Notes: a model not told the origin generated them from the letters alone. A stretch of 64,000 nt of DNA from Terriglobus sp. TAA 43 (GCF_000800015.1 NZ_JUGR01000004.1:184197-248196); one strand, 5' to 3'. Positions 52,322-61,689 are shown, counted from the first letter of the stretch. Made by a program: numbers and translations.

Positions 52322-53182
52322 CTACTTCGACTCGTTCAGCAGTTGGAACTTGTAAGCGGGCAGGGTTCCCGTCTTTTCCGCGAGATAGAAGAAGCGATGG
52401 ATCGCCGTAAGGCACTCTGCGTCGAGGATGTAGTGGATGTTTTCCGAGAGATAGTAGCGAATAGTGTCCGGCAACAGCGGCAGACGGGGCGTCCACTCAG
52501 TGACCAGCTCTTCGATGTGATCCAAACCGGCGTCGCGTGATTGCTGAAGATCGCGTGTGAGCTGTTGCGGCGTGATACCGGTCTCCTCAAGTGCCGCGGT
52601 GCGAACGGCCCAAACAGCGGCCACCCAGGGAAGCTGCGTGTGTTTGCGCCAGAGCTTCGCCACGTCGATCCATGTGTGGTCAGGGAAGTGGTGCTGGCGG
52701 TTATGCTCTTCCAGCGCGAGCAGGGCGGGGTCGCCGATGAGCAGCGCCGCATCACTGGTGGCGAGCATGTGTGCCAGGTTCGCGTCTTCTTCGTGAACAT
52801 CTGGCGTGTTGCCGTAGAAATGCTTCAGAAGCAGGCGAACATAGGCGGCGGAGGAGCGGGAGGCTGCGTCCGTGGCCAGCGTGCGAATGTCTTCCAGCTT
52901 CAGGCCGGGACGCACTACAAGTTGAATGGAGCGCACGGTGTCCAGCGATGCAATGGTGCAGCCGGGGACGGCAACAATGCCGGGAATGAGTGGTAGCGAC
53001 GCAATGGGCACCAGGCCAAGGTCAGCTTCTCCACTGGCCAATTGGGCAGCGCAATGCGAGGGAAGGGTGTAGTGAATGTCGTATCGGGCGGCGAGGCGCT
53101 CCCGTTGCGGCGCATGCTCGAAGTCATAAAGCAGCGGCGCGGGATTCAGGAAGCTGATGGCGGCAATACGAAGTTTCTTCAC
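52322..53182 (-). CDS. mqnA: Chorismate dehydratase MqnA
   Basis: First enzyme of the futalosine route to menaquinone: converts chorismate to 3-enolpyruvyl-benzoate. Seen: LRIAAISFLNPAPLLYDF at the N-terminus, LPSHCAAQLASGEADLGLVPIASL, which is the family motif, DxxSRSSAAYVRLLL, and ALLIGDPALL. The fold is a periplasmic-binding-protein-like domain acting in the cytoplasm. At 286 residues it is normal length. Other mqn genes are not in the window. Downstream lies the VTT gene, about 100 bases away. Confidence 0.93.
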   Translation of the reverse strand: MKKLRIAAISFLNPAPLLYDFEHAPQRERLAARYDIHYTLPSHCAAQLASGEADLGLVPIASLPLIPGIVAVPGCTIASLDTVRSIQLVVRPGLKLEDIRTLATDAASRSSAAYVRLLLKHFYGNTPDVHEEDANLAHMLATSDAALLIGDPALLALEEHNRQHHFPDHTWIDVAKLWRKHTQLPWVAAVWAVRTAALEETGITPQQLTRDLQQSRDAGLDHIEELVTEWTPRLPLLPDTIRYYLSENIHYILDAECLTAIHRFFYLAEKTGTLPAYKFQLLNESK

Positions 53183-53236
53183 AACACCAGATTCGATGAC
53201 TCGTTGGTCAGTTTCGGTGCGGCTAATACAAAGTCA

Positions 53237-54817
53237 TTACACGACGGTAGTCTGTGGCGTGTCCTTGTTCGCCTGCGCGTTGGTTCTAAAGTATTCGATA
53301 AACGTTTGTGGATCCACAGGTTTGCCAAAAAGCCATCCTTGACCGCAGGCCACGCCGCGTTCCCGAAGATACTGTGCCTGCTCCTCCCGTTCGACGCCTT
53401 CCGCGACGATCATCAGGTGCAACTCGTTGGCCATTTCAATGATGTGAGGGATAACGCGCCCCGAGGCGGAATCAGATCCGATGGCGTCTACGAAGGATTT
53501 GTCGATTTTAAGAACGTCGAGCGGCAGAGAGTGGAGTACCGAGAGGCTTGAATAGCCTGTACCGAAGTCATCCACAGCGATAGTGTGTCCACTGGAGCGC
53601 GCCTGGGTGAGCGAGTTGCGCGCCATGTCCGGATGGATGAAAACGCGTTCGGTGGTTTCCAGCCAGATGCGGTCCGGCTCAATGCCATTGGTCTGGAGCA
53701 GACTTAACAGGAAGGGAAGCGGGCGACCCGTTTCGGCGTCGCGGGCGCAAAGGTTGATGGAGACATGGCACCCTGTGTCGGTCTGCAGCAGCTCCCGCAT
53801 ATCCTCCACCACGCGCTCCATGATGATGTCCGTGATGGCGCAGATCAGCCCGCTTTGTTCTGCCAGCGGGATGAACATATTCGGCGCGATCATGCTGCCG
53901 TCCGGACGTTTCCAGCGGGCGAGCGCTTCTGCACCCACGCAACGACCGGTATTCAGTTCCACAATAGGCTGATAGTGGGCGATGAACTCGCGCTTGCGGA
54001 CTGCAATCTCAAGCTCTGCCAGCGGAGATAGACGGCGGCGAAGCGCCAAGAAAACCGCCACAACAATCAGAACGCCCAGGAGCATGCCCAGGGGGAGAAG
54101 AACGTTGCGCTCGCGCTTGAAATCATTTTCCGCGTAGCTGTGCTTCTCCATCGCAACTGCGATCCAGTCGGGCGTCCGGTAGCTGGAGTAAATCAGCTCG
54201 TGCGATTCGCCGGGACCAGTTTGCACCAGGGCCTGATGCAGCAGTTCAGGATCAGGATTGTTCAAGGTGGAAATGACCTGACCTTTTCCGTTGGCCAGGG
54301 CAAGTGACATCTCGTTGTCGACCAGCACGTCCACCATGAATGCCGGATCGACCATCACGTTGTGATCGCCGTATTCCAGGCCGACGGCAAAATTCCCGTG
54401 GCTCACCTTTGGGCGCACGTGCATATGTATGCCAATGCCGTCTGTGGTGAAGTAGTTCGTCGGGCGACGAGCAATGGTGGTGTCGACGATTCCCCAGGAA
54501 GTGCAGGCAAGGTGATCGCCTTGATAGAAGCCCATCTCGCCCACAGTGCGGTGGGACATTACGTCGAATCGCATAGCAGCGATGTGAGCAGAGGAGCAGT
54601 CGTGAAAGCCCTGGCGGTCAATGTCCTTGAGCGCGGCAGTGGCATCCTGCATCGTTTTCTGGGTGCGCTCAATAGTCCACTGCGCATATTCCGTCAGATG
54701 GCGCTGCTCTGCCTGTACCGAGCGCGCACGGCTGATGAAATACAACGTGACCGGCGGCACAGAGGCAGCAAGGCAGGCAAACAGGACTGCTCCGGTGATG
54801 AGCTTCCAACGAGTCAA
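53237..54817 (-). CDS. Cyclic-di-GMP phosphodiesterase, CSS-motif sensor plus EAL
   Basis: A 526-residue membrane enzyme. TM1 at about 7-28, a periplasmic CSS-motif domain with DCSSAHIAAMR at about 73-83 and a second Cys near 105 (LACTSWG), TM2 at about 239-260, then an EAL domain: FIAHYQPIVELNTGRCVGAEALARWKRPDGS, INLCARD, LETTERVF, VDDFGTGYSSLSVLHSLPLDVLKIDKSFV. All residues needed for cleaving c-di-GMP seem present. In the E. coli homologue PdeC, a disulfide in the CSS domain switches activity, controlled by DsbA. The N-terminal ATG is well placed. Confidence 0.93.
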   Translation of the reverse strand: MTRWKLITGAVLFACLAASVPPVTLYFISRARSVQAEQRHLTEYAQWTIERTQKTMQDATAALKDIDRQGFHDCSSAHIAAMRFDVMSHRTVGEMGFYQGDHLACTSWGIVDTTIARRPTNYFTTDGIGIHMHVRPKVSHGNFAVGLEYGDHNVMVDPAFMVDVLVDNEMSLALANGKGQVISTLNNPDPELLHQALVQTGPGESHELIYSSYRTPDWIAVAMEKHSYAENDFKRERNVLLPLGMLLGVLIVVAVFLALRRRLSPLAELEIAVRKREFIAHYQPIVELNTGRCVGAEALARWKRPDGSMIAPNMFIPLAEQSGLICAITDIIMERVVEDMRELLQTDTGCHVSINLCARDAETGRPLPFLLSLLQTNGIEPDRIWLETTERVFIHPDMARNSLTQARSSGHTIAVDDFGTGYSSLSVLHSLPLDVLKIDKSFVDAIGSDSASGRVIPHIIEMANELHLMIVAEGVEREEQAQYLRERGVACGQGWLFGKPVDPQTFIEYFRTNAQANKDTPQTTVV

Positions 54818-54923
54818 TACGACCTATCCGAGATAAGAGAAGTAGCTCGAGAGTTATCCCGTTGGGCGATGTATATCACGACCGTGTGACATCAGAGACG
54901 ACTTTCGTACGGCAGTAACAAGC

Positions 54924-54964
54924 AAAAACAATGCGCATGAACTTTGTGCGTTCATGCGCATTGA
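54924..54964 (-). terminator. Terminator of the S9 peptidase gene
   Basis: CAATGCGCATGAAC (54929-54942) pairs perfectly with GTTCATGCGCATTG (54950-54963), loop TTTGTGC; TTTTTGCTTG follows on the minus strand. Confidence 0.85.
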
Positions 54965-54985
54965 AGTTTCAGAGTTTTGCAGAAG

Positions 54986-57070
54986 CTACTTCATGTTGTC
55001 TTCAAACCACGCAATGGTACGGGCTGTGCGGTCCTGCGAGTGCAGCGGATTAGAGAAGCCGTGGCCTTCATTGGGATAGACCACAAGTTCTGTCTTCTTT
55101 CCGAGAGCCTTCAACGCGTGCCACATCTCGTAGCTTTGCGGTGCGGGGCATTCACCGTCACGGTCGCCAACAAGGATGAGTAGTGGGGTCTCCACGTTCT
55201 TGATGAAGTTGATCGCGGAGGATTTTGCGTACGCTTCCGGCGCGTCATAGACGCTTGCTCCGAAGAACGGAACCATCCATTGATCGATGGAGTTTTCGCC
55301 GTAATAGCTCTGCCAGTTGCTGATCCCTGCACCTGCAACTGCAGCGCGGAAGCGATGCGTCTGCGTGATGGCGAACATGCTCATGAAGCCGCCGTAGCTC
55401 CAACCGGTAAGGCCCAGGCGATGGTCGTCGACCGAGTATTGCTTCTCAACCGTGTCGACGCCCTTCAGGATGTCGCGAAGATCACCATAACCAAAGTCCT
55501 TGCGATTGGCCTGTACGAACGCTTCACCCTGGCCGAAGGAGCCGCGTGGATTGGCCGTGAAGTAGAAGTAGCCAAGGTGTGCGTAGAGGCCTGCTCCCGC
55601 ACCACCGAACGACGGACCAGCCTGCGCCGAAGGGCCGCCGTGAACGCTGACGATCATGGGGTACTTCTTTGCTGCGTCATAGTTCTCAGGAAGCGTGAGC
55701 CAACCTTGCACGTGGTAGCCCTCGTTGTCCCATTCCAGAGAAAGAGTCTTCGTGGCGGGCTTGGTAGCGTTCGTGTTCAGGTGCGTGACGGCATTGGCTC
55801 CATGCGTGGTGCCGATGTAAACCTCGGGTGCCTGTTCCGGGCCTGCGGAGACGAAGGCTGCGATCTTCGCCGTGGTTGAGAACGAGAAGGACGCAGCAGC
55901 GCGACCGCTTGCGACCGATTGCTGTGCTGTCCAGAGTTGGAGAACCTCGGTCTTGTTGGTGCCCAGAATGCCCAGGTGTGTCTTGCCGGATTGATATGCG
56001 GAAAACAGGATGTGGTCAGGGTCGGCCCATCCGAGATAAACGGGTGTGTCCTTGCGACCGGGTGTCAGGTTCTGCAGGCCATTGCCATCTGCGCCCATCA
56101 GGTAGACGTCGCCGCCCGTGGAACCCTGGTCAGACATCAAGCCGCCAATGAACGCGATGTTCTTGCCGTCTGGCGAATAGCGGGGCACGGCGATCTGCAG
56201 ACCGTGGAGTGAACCGCCAACCGTCACAGGATTCAGGATGGACTTTGCCGCATCGGGTTGGCCGGCGGGCGCGGTGTACATCTGCGCAATCCACCAGGTG
56301 TTTTCGCCCGGCGGGTTGGAGGCGACGAAAGCGATGTGCTTGGCGTCGGGCGCCCAGTCGTATTCATACGCGTGAAGAGTCTTGGGCGTGAGGATGCTGA
56401 GGTTGCCGGTATGCGCGTCTGCTGCAGCCACCCACTGAATCTCAACGCCGTCCTGGCCAACGATGCCTGCTGGCGGTTTCATGGCAGCGAGAGCGCCTGC
56501 GGAGCGCGTGGCGTTCTCTACATAAAGGAAGGCGATGGACGAACCATCAGGAGCCCAGGCAGGCGAAGTGAGCGTGCCTTTGATGTGGGTGAGCTGCTTT
56601 ACTGCTCCATCGGTGGAGCGCAGCCAGAGTTGCGGCTGTCCGTCGGCGCAGGTGGCCACGAAGGCGAGCGTCTGGCCATCGGGCGACCAGCGGGGAGCGC
56701 TGCTGGAACAGCCTTCGCCAGCGGTGATCGCGGGTTCCGTGGGATTGGGCGCGAGCGCTTCGCTGATGTGAAGCTGCATGCCGCTGCGCCCGCGGCCATT
56801 GCGTCCACCGCCTGCTGCGGTGGGTTCGGCGGCGACCAGCCACGCGAGCTTCTTACCGTCGGGCGAGAGCTCGACCGCGCCGATCTGGCGGACAGGCGTG
56901 CCGCCGCGCTGTGCCTGCTCATACTCAGCGATGCGCGGATCGGGACGGTCGAAGAACTTCATCTCCGGCGTGAAGACGTTGGTGGTCTCGCTGCCTGGGC
57001 GCTGGGCTGTGGCAGAGAAGAAAAGGCTGGTGGCGGCAAGGGCCGCGGTGGCGAACAATCTGGTGCGCAT
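54986..57070 (-). CDS. Secreted S9 prolyl-oligopeptidase family peptidase
   Basis: A 694-residue exported serine peptidase. Signal peptide MRTRLFATAALAATSLFFSA (TA-QR), a beta-propeller with repeated WSPDGQTLAFV, WAPDGSSIAFL, WAPDAKHIAFV and YSPDGKNIAFI blades, then an alpha/beta hydrolase domain with GWSYGGFM (Ser about 558), LVGDRDGECP (Asp about 638) and NEGHGF (His about 670). It should cleave peptides in the periplasm. The frame runs to 57139, but the signal fits ATG 57070. No Shine-Dalgarno is visible there. Confidence 0.93.
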   Translation of the reverse strand: MRTRLFATAALAATSLFFSATAQRPGSETTNVFTPEMKFFDRPDPRIAEYEQAQRGGTPVRQIGAVELSPDGKKLAWLVAAEPTAAGGGRNGRGRSGMQLHISEALAPNPTEPAITAGEGCSSSAPRWSPDGQTLAFVATCADGQPQLWLRSTDGAVKQLTHIKGTLTSPAWAPDGSSIAFLYVENATRSAGALAAMKPPAGIVGQDGVEIQWVAAADAHTGNLSILTPKTLHAYEYDWAPDAKHIAFVASNPPGENTWWIAQMYTAPAGQPDAAKSILNPVTVGGSLHGLQIAVPRYSPDGKNIAFIGGLMSDQGSTGGDVYLMGADGNGLQNLTPGRKDTPVYLGWADPDHILFSAYQSGKTHLGILGTNKTEVLQLWTAQQSVASGRAAASFSFSTTAKIAAFVSAGPEQAPEVYIGTTHGANAVTHLNTNATKPATKTLSLEWDNEGYHVQGWLTLPENYDAAKKYPMIVSVHGGPSAQAGPSFGGAGAGLYAHLGYFYFTANPRGSFGQGEAFVQANRKDFGYGDLRDILKGVDTVEKQYSVDDHRLGLTGWSYGGFMSMFAITQTHRFRAAVAGAGISNWQSYYGENSIDQWMVPFFGASVYDAPEAYAKSSAINFIKNVETPLLILVGDRDGECPAPQSYEMWHALKALGKKTELVVYPNEGHGFSNPLHSQDRTARTIAWFEDNMK

Positions 57071-57223
57071 GGAGAGAAGGCTAGCAGAGAGCGCGGCAGT
57101 ATTTGCAGTGGGAAATGTGGGCTCACACCAAACTGGCATGGGCCTGTAAACGAGGGGCGGTTAAGATGACAGCGTTAACACCAAAAATCTACGAACGATG
57201 GGGCAGAGCAGTTGAGTACGCTC

Positions 57224-59572
57224 ATGTTTGCGGTTCGCCGCGTGATGGAATTTGGCGCTTTTGCGCTGTTTTGCAACGGTGCGGTGGCGCAGGTGGTGTT
57301 GCCAGAAAAGACTGCGCTGGAGATACGACTGACGGAGCGTGTGGCCACGCATACGTCAAAAGAAGGTTCTCCTGTACGGGCCATCCTCGCGGCTCCTGTA
57401 CTGCAGGGCGACAAGGTGGTGCTGCCGCTGGGCAGCAAGGTGGAAGGCCGCGTCGTTCATCTGAACAGTGTGGGGCTTGGTCTGAAGCATGAGACTTCAT
57501 CCATCGGCCTGGCGATGGATCGGATTGTCCTGCCCGACGGCACAGTGGTGCCCATCACCGCGAAGGTGGCGCAGATTGAGAATTCGCGCGAGGTAGTACA
57601 GAAGAACGGGCGCATTTCCGGCGTGCGATCGACCGGAACGTTGAGTCATAAGGCTTCGGGTGCGGCGGGAACGCTGGCGTTCAGCAATCCGATCGCGTTG
57701 ATATTTATCACGACATCATCCGCGTCGTTGCTGCGCTTCTCCGACCCGGAAATTTCGCTACCGGCCAATGCGGAATTGATTTTGCTGACAACGGCTCCCA
57801 TACAGGTGGGAACTGGAGTTGAGCCGGGAGTCACTCCAGTTGCGCAGGATGAGGCAGCTTCAACGAAGCTGCAGGAGATGATTCACAAACAGCCGTTCCG
57901 CACGATGACGTCGCCAAAGCCGGTGCCGTCCGACATGACGAACCTCATGCTGATCGGCAAAGCCGATGCGATACACCGCGCTTTCGAGGCTGCTGGATGG
58001 ATGCAGGTGGATGACCTCACGGCGACGTCGACCTATCAGACAATCCGTTCCATCTCAGAGGAGGAAGCCTATCACCGGGCTCCCATGTCGTTGCTCACGC
58101 TGGATGGCCAGAAGCCCACGTACGCATTGGCGAAGACGCTGGATACCTTTTCCAAGCGGCATCATCTGCGCGTATTTGCTACGAACGATCAATGGGACGG
58201 CGAGCAGGTGTGGGTCTCTTCGTCGACGCAGGATATCGGCATTGGATTCTCTGCTGACCAGAAGACGTTCATTCACCAGATCGACCACAATATTGACCAC
58301 GAGCGTACGAAGGTTGTGAATGACCTGATGCTGACTGGCTGCGTCACCGCGTTGAACCTGGTGGCGAGGCCGTGGCTACCGGAGCATCCGAAGAACGGCA
58401 CCGGCGAAGAGATTGTGACGGATGGCCGGATTGCCGTGATCAAGCTGAATGATTGCGCAGCCCCACTTAATGTTCCGGCGAAGGATCAGACGGCGGAGCT
58501 TCCCGTGCATCCCAACGTTGCTACCAAGGCGACGCGTCAGACCACGTTGACCTTGCGGAATATGTTGCTGCGCGACAACCTTGCAGTGACCGCGTATGGC
58601 GGAGTGAAGCAGGGCCTGGGCCTGAAGCATCCGAAGCCTCCTGAGCAGCCTATTCCGACGGAATCTGTAATCGACATGGATCGGTATGCCATCGGGCAGT
58701 CGGACACTGCGGCTCCTGAGGCGAGTCCGCAGGAACCGATCAAGCCAGGGCTTCCCGTAGGCACTCTCGCTGTGACCAAATCGGGGCTGCCGCGCTATAC
58801 GGTGGAGCTCGGAGTGCACAGCGGATATGCCGGATACTCCGGCGGCAATGGCGGCTCAGTGGGCTACGTGTTCCTGCCAGACAATCTCAATGATCCGGTG
58901 TACATCACTGCTCTTGGTAACGAGCATTTTGCGGGATGGAACCTTGGCGGATCGGTGACGCTGAACACGCGCGAGCACTTCTCGCATGAGTTCACGTTTG
59001 ACTACAACCGAACCCCGTTCGAGGTGCAGTTTGTGGATCTGAATCTGGCGACCGGACCGGACGAAACCGACCCGGTGACGGAAGCAGAGTTTGGGTTTGA
59101 GGAGTCGACGCTCTCCACAACGGAGTTCGGGTACAACTTGCAGTACCACCTGACGCGACGGGATTCGCGCTGGCGACCGTACGTCTTTGCCGGGCCTTCC
59201 GTGCGGTTGATGCACCTGACGGACGCGCCCATCACCAAGGCGTCTCCGTGGTTCAAGCTGGGGCTCAGCACGGTGGGTATCCTGACCGCCGCGTGGAAAT
59301 ATGGCACAACCCCACCCCTGGAGGGAGGCGGTGTCTTCCAGGTGGGCCTGCAATATGGCGGCGGTGTGAAGTATCGGGTGTCGCGGCGGGTGCTGGTGCG
59401 GGCGGACTATAAAGAGACGCTGACTGGCCAGCCGGATTTCTGGTCAAAGTCGAAGAACGATATCTTCGATCCGAACGAACTGCCGGGCTACACCCTGGAA
59501 ATCATTGGCCCCTTTAACGAGGGAGTCATGCGCCAGCAGCGGGCGACAATGGGCATCTCTTTTGTGTTTTAA
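57224..59572 (+). CDS. Secreted protein with LssY_C-like domain and C-terminal beta-barrel
   Basis: A 782-residue protein with an unusual domain order. A signal peptide (FGAFALFCNGAVA-Q), then a beta-rich domain (LEIRLTERVATHTSKEGSPV, VVLPLGSKVEGRVVHL, VLPDGTVVPI), also seen in the BON lipoprotein at 42688. At about 240-375 is a LssY C-terminal-like domain: NLMLIGKADAIHRAFEAAGW, YHRAPMSLLTLDG, LRVFATNDQWDGEQVWVSSS, DIGIGFSADQKTFIHQIDHN. From about 550 come alternating polar/apolar strands ending in Phe (TMGISFVF), as in outer-membrane barrels. TTG at 57212 is an alternative start. Function unknown. Confidence 0.85.
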   Translation: MFAVRRVMEFGAFALFCNGAVAQVVLPEKTALEIRLTERVATHTSKEGSPVRAILAAPVLQGDKVVLPLGSKVEGRVVHLNSVGLGLKHETSSIGLAMDRIVLPDGTVVPITAKVAQIENSREVVQKNGRISGVRSTGTLSHKASGAAGTLAFSNPIALIFITTSSASLLRFSDPEISLPANAELILLTTAPIQVGTGVEPGVTPVAQDEAASTKLQEMIHKQPFRTMTSPKPVPSDMTNLMLIGKADAIHRAFEAAGWMQVDDLTATSTYQTIRSISEEEAYHRAPMSLLTLDGQKPTYALAKTLDTFSKRHHLRVFATNDQWDGEQVWVSSSTQDIGIGFSADQKTFIHQIDHNIDHERTKVVNDLMLTGCVTALNLVARPWLPEHPKNGTGEEIVTDGRIAVIKLNDCAAPLNVPAKDQTAELPVHPNVATKATRQTTLTLRNMLLRDNLAVTAYGGVKQGLGLKHPKPPEQPIPTESVIDMDRYAIGQSDTAAPEASPQEPIKPGLPVGTLAVTKSGLPRYTVELGVHSGYAGYSGGNGGSVGYVFLPDNLNDPVYITALGNEHFAGWNLGGSVTLNTREHFSHEFTFDYNRTPFEVQFVDLNLATGPDETDPVTEAEFGFEESTLSTTEFGYNLQYHLTRRDSRWRPYVFAGPSVRLMHLTDAPITKASPWFKLGLSTVGILTAAWKYGTTPPLEGGGVFQVGLQYGGGVKYRVSRRVLVRADYKETLTGQPDFWSKSKNDIFDPNELPGYTLEIIGPFNEGVMRQQRATMGISFVF

Positions 59573-59604
59573 GAACTCTCATCGTGCTGTAAGGCCCCAC
59601 TTGC

Positions 59605-60363
59605 ATGAGTGAAATCCTGATCGCAGTTGGAATTTTTGTTTTGCTGACGACGTCGTCGATGTTGGCGATGTTCGAGAATACGCGGCTGACGATTTCGCAT
59701 CGGAGCGATGAGACAGCCGCAGCGGTGCGAAACATCACGAGCATCTTTGTTGTGGTGGCATCTCTGGTATTTGGCCTGATGCTCAACTCTGCGAAGAACA
59801 CCTACGAGACGATCAATGCAAACGTCCACGGATATGCCACGAACCTGATCATTCTGGATCGGATGCTGCGGAGTTATGGGCCTGATGCTGAGTCTGCGCG
59901 ACTTGCCCTGCGGCGTTATACCGAACAGGCCATTCTTAAGCCAGCGCGAGCCGATGACGTGTTATCGAACACGGGCGATTCCACGGGTCGCACTCTGGAA
60001 TATGTTGGCGATCTAGTCGCGCGCATTATCCCTGCAGACAGGTACCACGATTCGTTGTTGCAGGATTTGCGCCAGAACTACAACCACATCGTGCAGCAAC
60101 GGTGGGCGATTGTGGAGCAGTCAGAGGGCAGTACGCCGGGATTGTTGGTGGCGATGCTGGTGGCCTGGCTGGTGGTGATTTTCATCGGTTTTGGATATCG
60201 CGCGCCGCGCAATGCCATGGTGATTGGCACCCTGGTACTCTCAGCGCTGCTGATTTCTGGTTCGTTGTACCTGGTGATGGACATGAATGTGCCGTTCAAA
60301 GGGCCCATTCAGGTTTCTGACCAGCCGCTACGACGTGCACTGCAAGAAATGGAGCGTCAGTAG
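59605..60363 (+). CDS. DUF4239 (bestrophin-like) membrane protein
   Basis: A 252-residue protein with TM helices near the N-terminus (ILIAVGIFVLLTTSSMLAM and FVVVASLVFGLMLNSA), a soluble helical middle with YETINANVHGYATNLIILDRMLRSYGPDAESARLALRRYT, and two C-terminal TMs (LVAMLVAWLVVIFIGFGY, VLSALLISGSLYLVMDM) ending VPFKGPIQVSDQPLRRAL. The pattern DMNxPFxGxIQVS is the DUF4239 C-terminus. Some relatives are called bestrophin-like; no channel activity is shown. The gene follows the LssY_C protein by 32 bases, so cotranscription is likely. Confidence 0.87.
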   Translation: MSEILIAVGIFVLLTTSSMLAMFENTRLTISHRSDETAAAVRNITSIFVVVASLVFGLMLNSAKNTYETINANVHGYATNLIILDRMLRSYGPDAESARLALRRYTEQAILKPARADDVLSNTGDSTGRTLEYVGDLVARIIPADRYHDSLLQDLRQNYNHIVQQRWAIVEQSEGSTPGLLVAMLVAWLVVIFIGFGYRAPRNAMVIGTLVLSALLISGSLYLVMDMNVPFKGPIQVSDQPLRRALQEMERQ

Positions 60364-60398
60364 ATTCCATTGACGCTCCGTACCATTCTTGGTACAGT
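60351..60398 (+). promoter_or_regulatory. Predicted str operon promoter inside two inverted repeats
   Basis: TTGACG (60370-60375) and TACAGT (60393-60398) are 17 bases apart; transcription would start near 60405. GGAGCGTCA (60351-60359) and TGACGCTCC (60371-60379) form a 9-bp inverted repeat overlapping the -35, and GTACCA-TTCT-TGGTAC (60380-60395) fills the spacer. The first repeat can also act as a hairpin around the DUF4239 stop codon. Confidence 0.55.
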
Positions 60399-60404
60399 GG
60401 AAGG

Positions 60405-60581
60405 GTTCTAAGGTTTCCTACCCGTGGTGCGTCTCGACGTGCCTGAGGTGGGAGGAGTTCGCAAGTGCGTCTGAGTTTTGGGTGCGCGGCGTCTCGTCAA
60501 GGAAAGCCCATCGCCTCGCCGGCGACTGGTGCAGAGACCCAAAGTTCAGCAACATAAGATACGAAGTTTCAGGGAGTTATC
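60405..60581 (+). promoter_or_regulatory. Long 5' leader of the str operon
   Basis: About 177 untranslated bases between the predicted transcription start and rpsL. It contains GC-rich self-complementary patches (for example CGCCTCGCCGGCG near 60511-60523) but I could not assign a known leader motif. AGGGAG lies 5 bases before the GTG start. Confidence 0.4.
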
Positions 60582-60965
60582 GTGCCTACGTTTCATCAGC
60601 TTGTGAAAAAGGGCCGCAAGGCGCCGAACTATAAGACGGCTAGCCCGGCACTGCAGGGATCCCCGCAGCGCCGTGGTGTGTGCACCCGTGTGTACACCCA
60701 GACGCCGAAGAAGCCGAACTCGGCGCTCCGTAAGGTAGCGCGTGTTCGTTTGACCAACGGAATCGAAGTCACTTCGTATATTCCGGGTGAAGGCCACAAC
60801 CTGCAGGAGCACTCGATTGTGCTGATCCGCGGTGGCCGTGTGAAGGATCTGCCGGGTGTGCGTTACCACATCGTTCGCGGCACGCTGGATAGCGTGGGCG
60901 TGGCGAAGCGTACGCAGAGCCGCTCGAAGTACGGCGCAAAGCGTCCGAAGCAGGCAGCAAAGTAA
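60582..60965 (+). CDS. rpsL: 30S ribosomal protein S12
   Basis: A 127-residue S12, decoding-centre protein of the small subunit. [87 protein letters not shown] are all standard, and the wild-type lysines (PKKPNS; GVxYH context) fit streptomycin sensitivity. The GTG start has AGGGAG 5 bases upstream. It opens the str operon. Confidence 0.98.
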   Translation: MPTFHQLVKKGRKAPNYKTASPALQGSPQRRGVCTRVYTQTPKKPNSALRKVARVRLTNGIEVTSYIPGEGHNLQEHSIVLIRGGRVKDLPGVRYHIVRGTLDSVGVAKRTQSRSKYGAKRPKQAAK

Positions 60966-61053
60966 ATTAACGATCCGTCCGAACTATGGACGGACCCAAG
61001 CCCAGGTTGCTTGAGAAGTCTACGGCGCTGGGGGAAGAAGAAAGAAGAGAACG

Positions 61054-61527
61054 ATGCCACGTAAAGGTCATATTGCAAAGCGCGAGGTAGCTCCGGATCC
61101 GGTATACGGTTCCACCCTCGTAACGAAGTTTGTCAACAGCATGATGTGGGGCGGCAAGAAGTCGACTGCGCAGAAGATTTTCTACGCAAGCATGACGGGT
61201 CTGGAAGCCAAGGGCGGCGGCGATGACGCTCTTACCCTGTTCAAGAAGGCTGTTGAGAACGTGAAGCCCCTGCTGGAAGTGAAGAGCCGCCGTGTTGGCG
61301 GTGCGAACTACCAGGTGCCGATCGAAGTTAACCCCGAGCGCCGCACCTCCCTGGCGATCCGCTGGCTGGTTAGCTACGCACGTTCGCGTGGCGAGAAGGG
61401 CATGGTCGACAAGATGACGGCCGAGTTGCTCGACGCTGCGAATGGCCGTGGAGCGGCCATGAAGAAGAAGGAAGACGTACACCGTATGGCTGAGGCGAAC
61501 CGTGCCTTTGCTCACTACCGCTGGTAG
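61054..61527 (+). CDS. rpsG: 30S ribosomal protein S7
   Basis: A 157-residue S7 that nucleates the head of the small subunit on 16S r[113 protein letters not shown] are typical. A purine-rich AAGAAGAGA precedes the ATG. In E. coli S7 represses its own operon by binding the rpsL-rpsG gap; the 88-base gap here (60966-61053) shows CCGTCC with GGACGG near 60974-60994. Confidence 0.98.
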   Translation: MPRKGHIAKREVAPDPVYGSTLVTKFVNSMMWGGKKSTAQKIFYASMTGLEAKGGGDDALTLFKKAVENVKPLLEVKSRRVGGANYQVPIEVNPERRTSLAIRWLVSYARSRGEKGMVDKMTAELLDAANGRGAAMKKKEDVHRMAEANRAFAHYRW

Positions 61528-61601
61528 TTACGTCATGGCACTTACGTCTTTCGTAGGTTGCTACAACGCTGTAACACACATGTACTAACTTGGGACCCAG
61601 A

Positions 61602-61638
61602 TTCAGGAGTAAGTCAGGCGGGCTGGCTTACTCCTGAA
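61602..61638 (+). other. Strong hairpin in the rpsG-fusA gap
   Basis: TTCAGGAGTAAGTCAG (61602-61617) pairs with CTGGCTTACTCCTGAA (61623-61638) over 16 positions with one wobble, loop GCGGG. No T tract follows, so it is not an ordinary terminator; a processing or regulatory hairpin is more likely. Confidence 0.65.
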
Positions 61639-61689
61639 GCTGCGAAGGGCAGCGGAAGCCAATACGTTCCGCAGAAGAGATAAAACACC

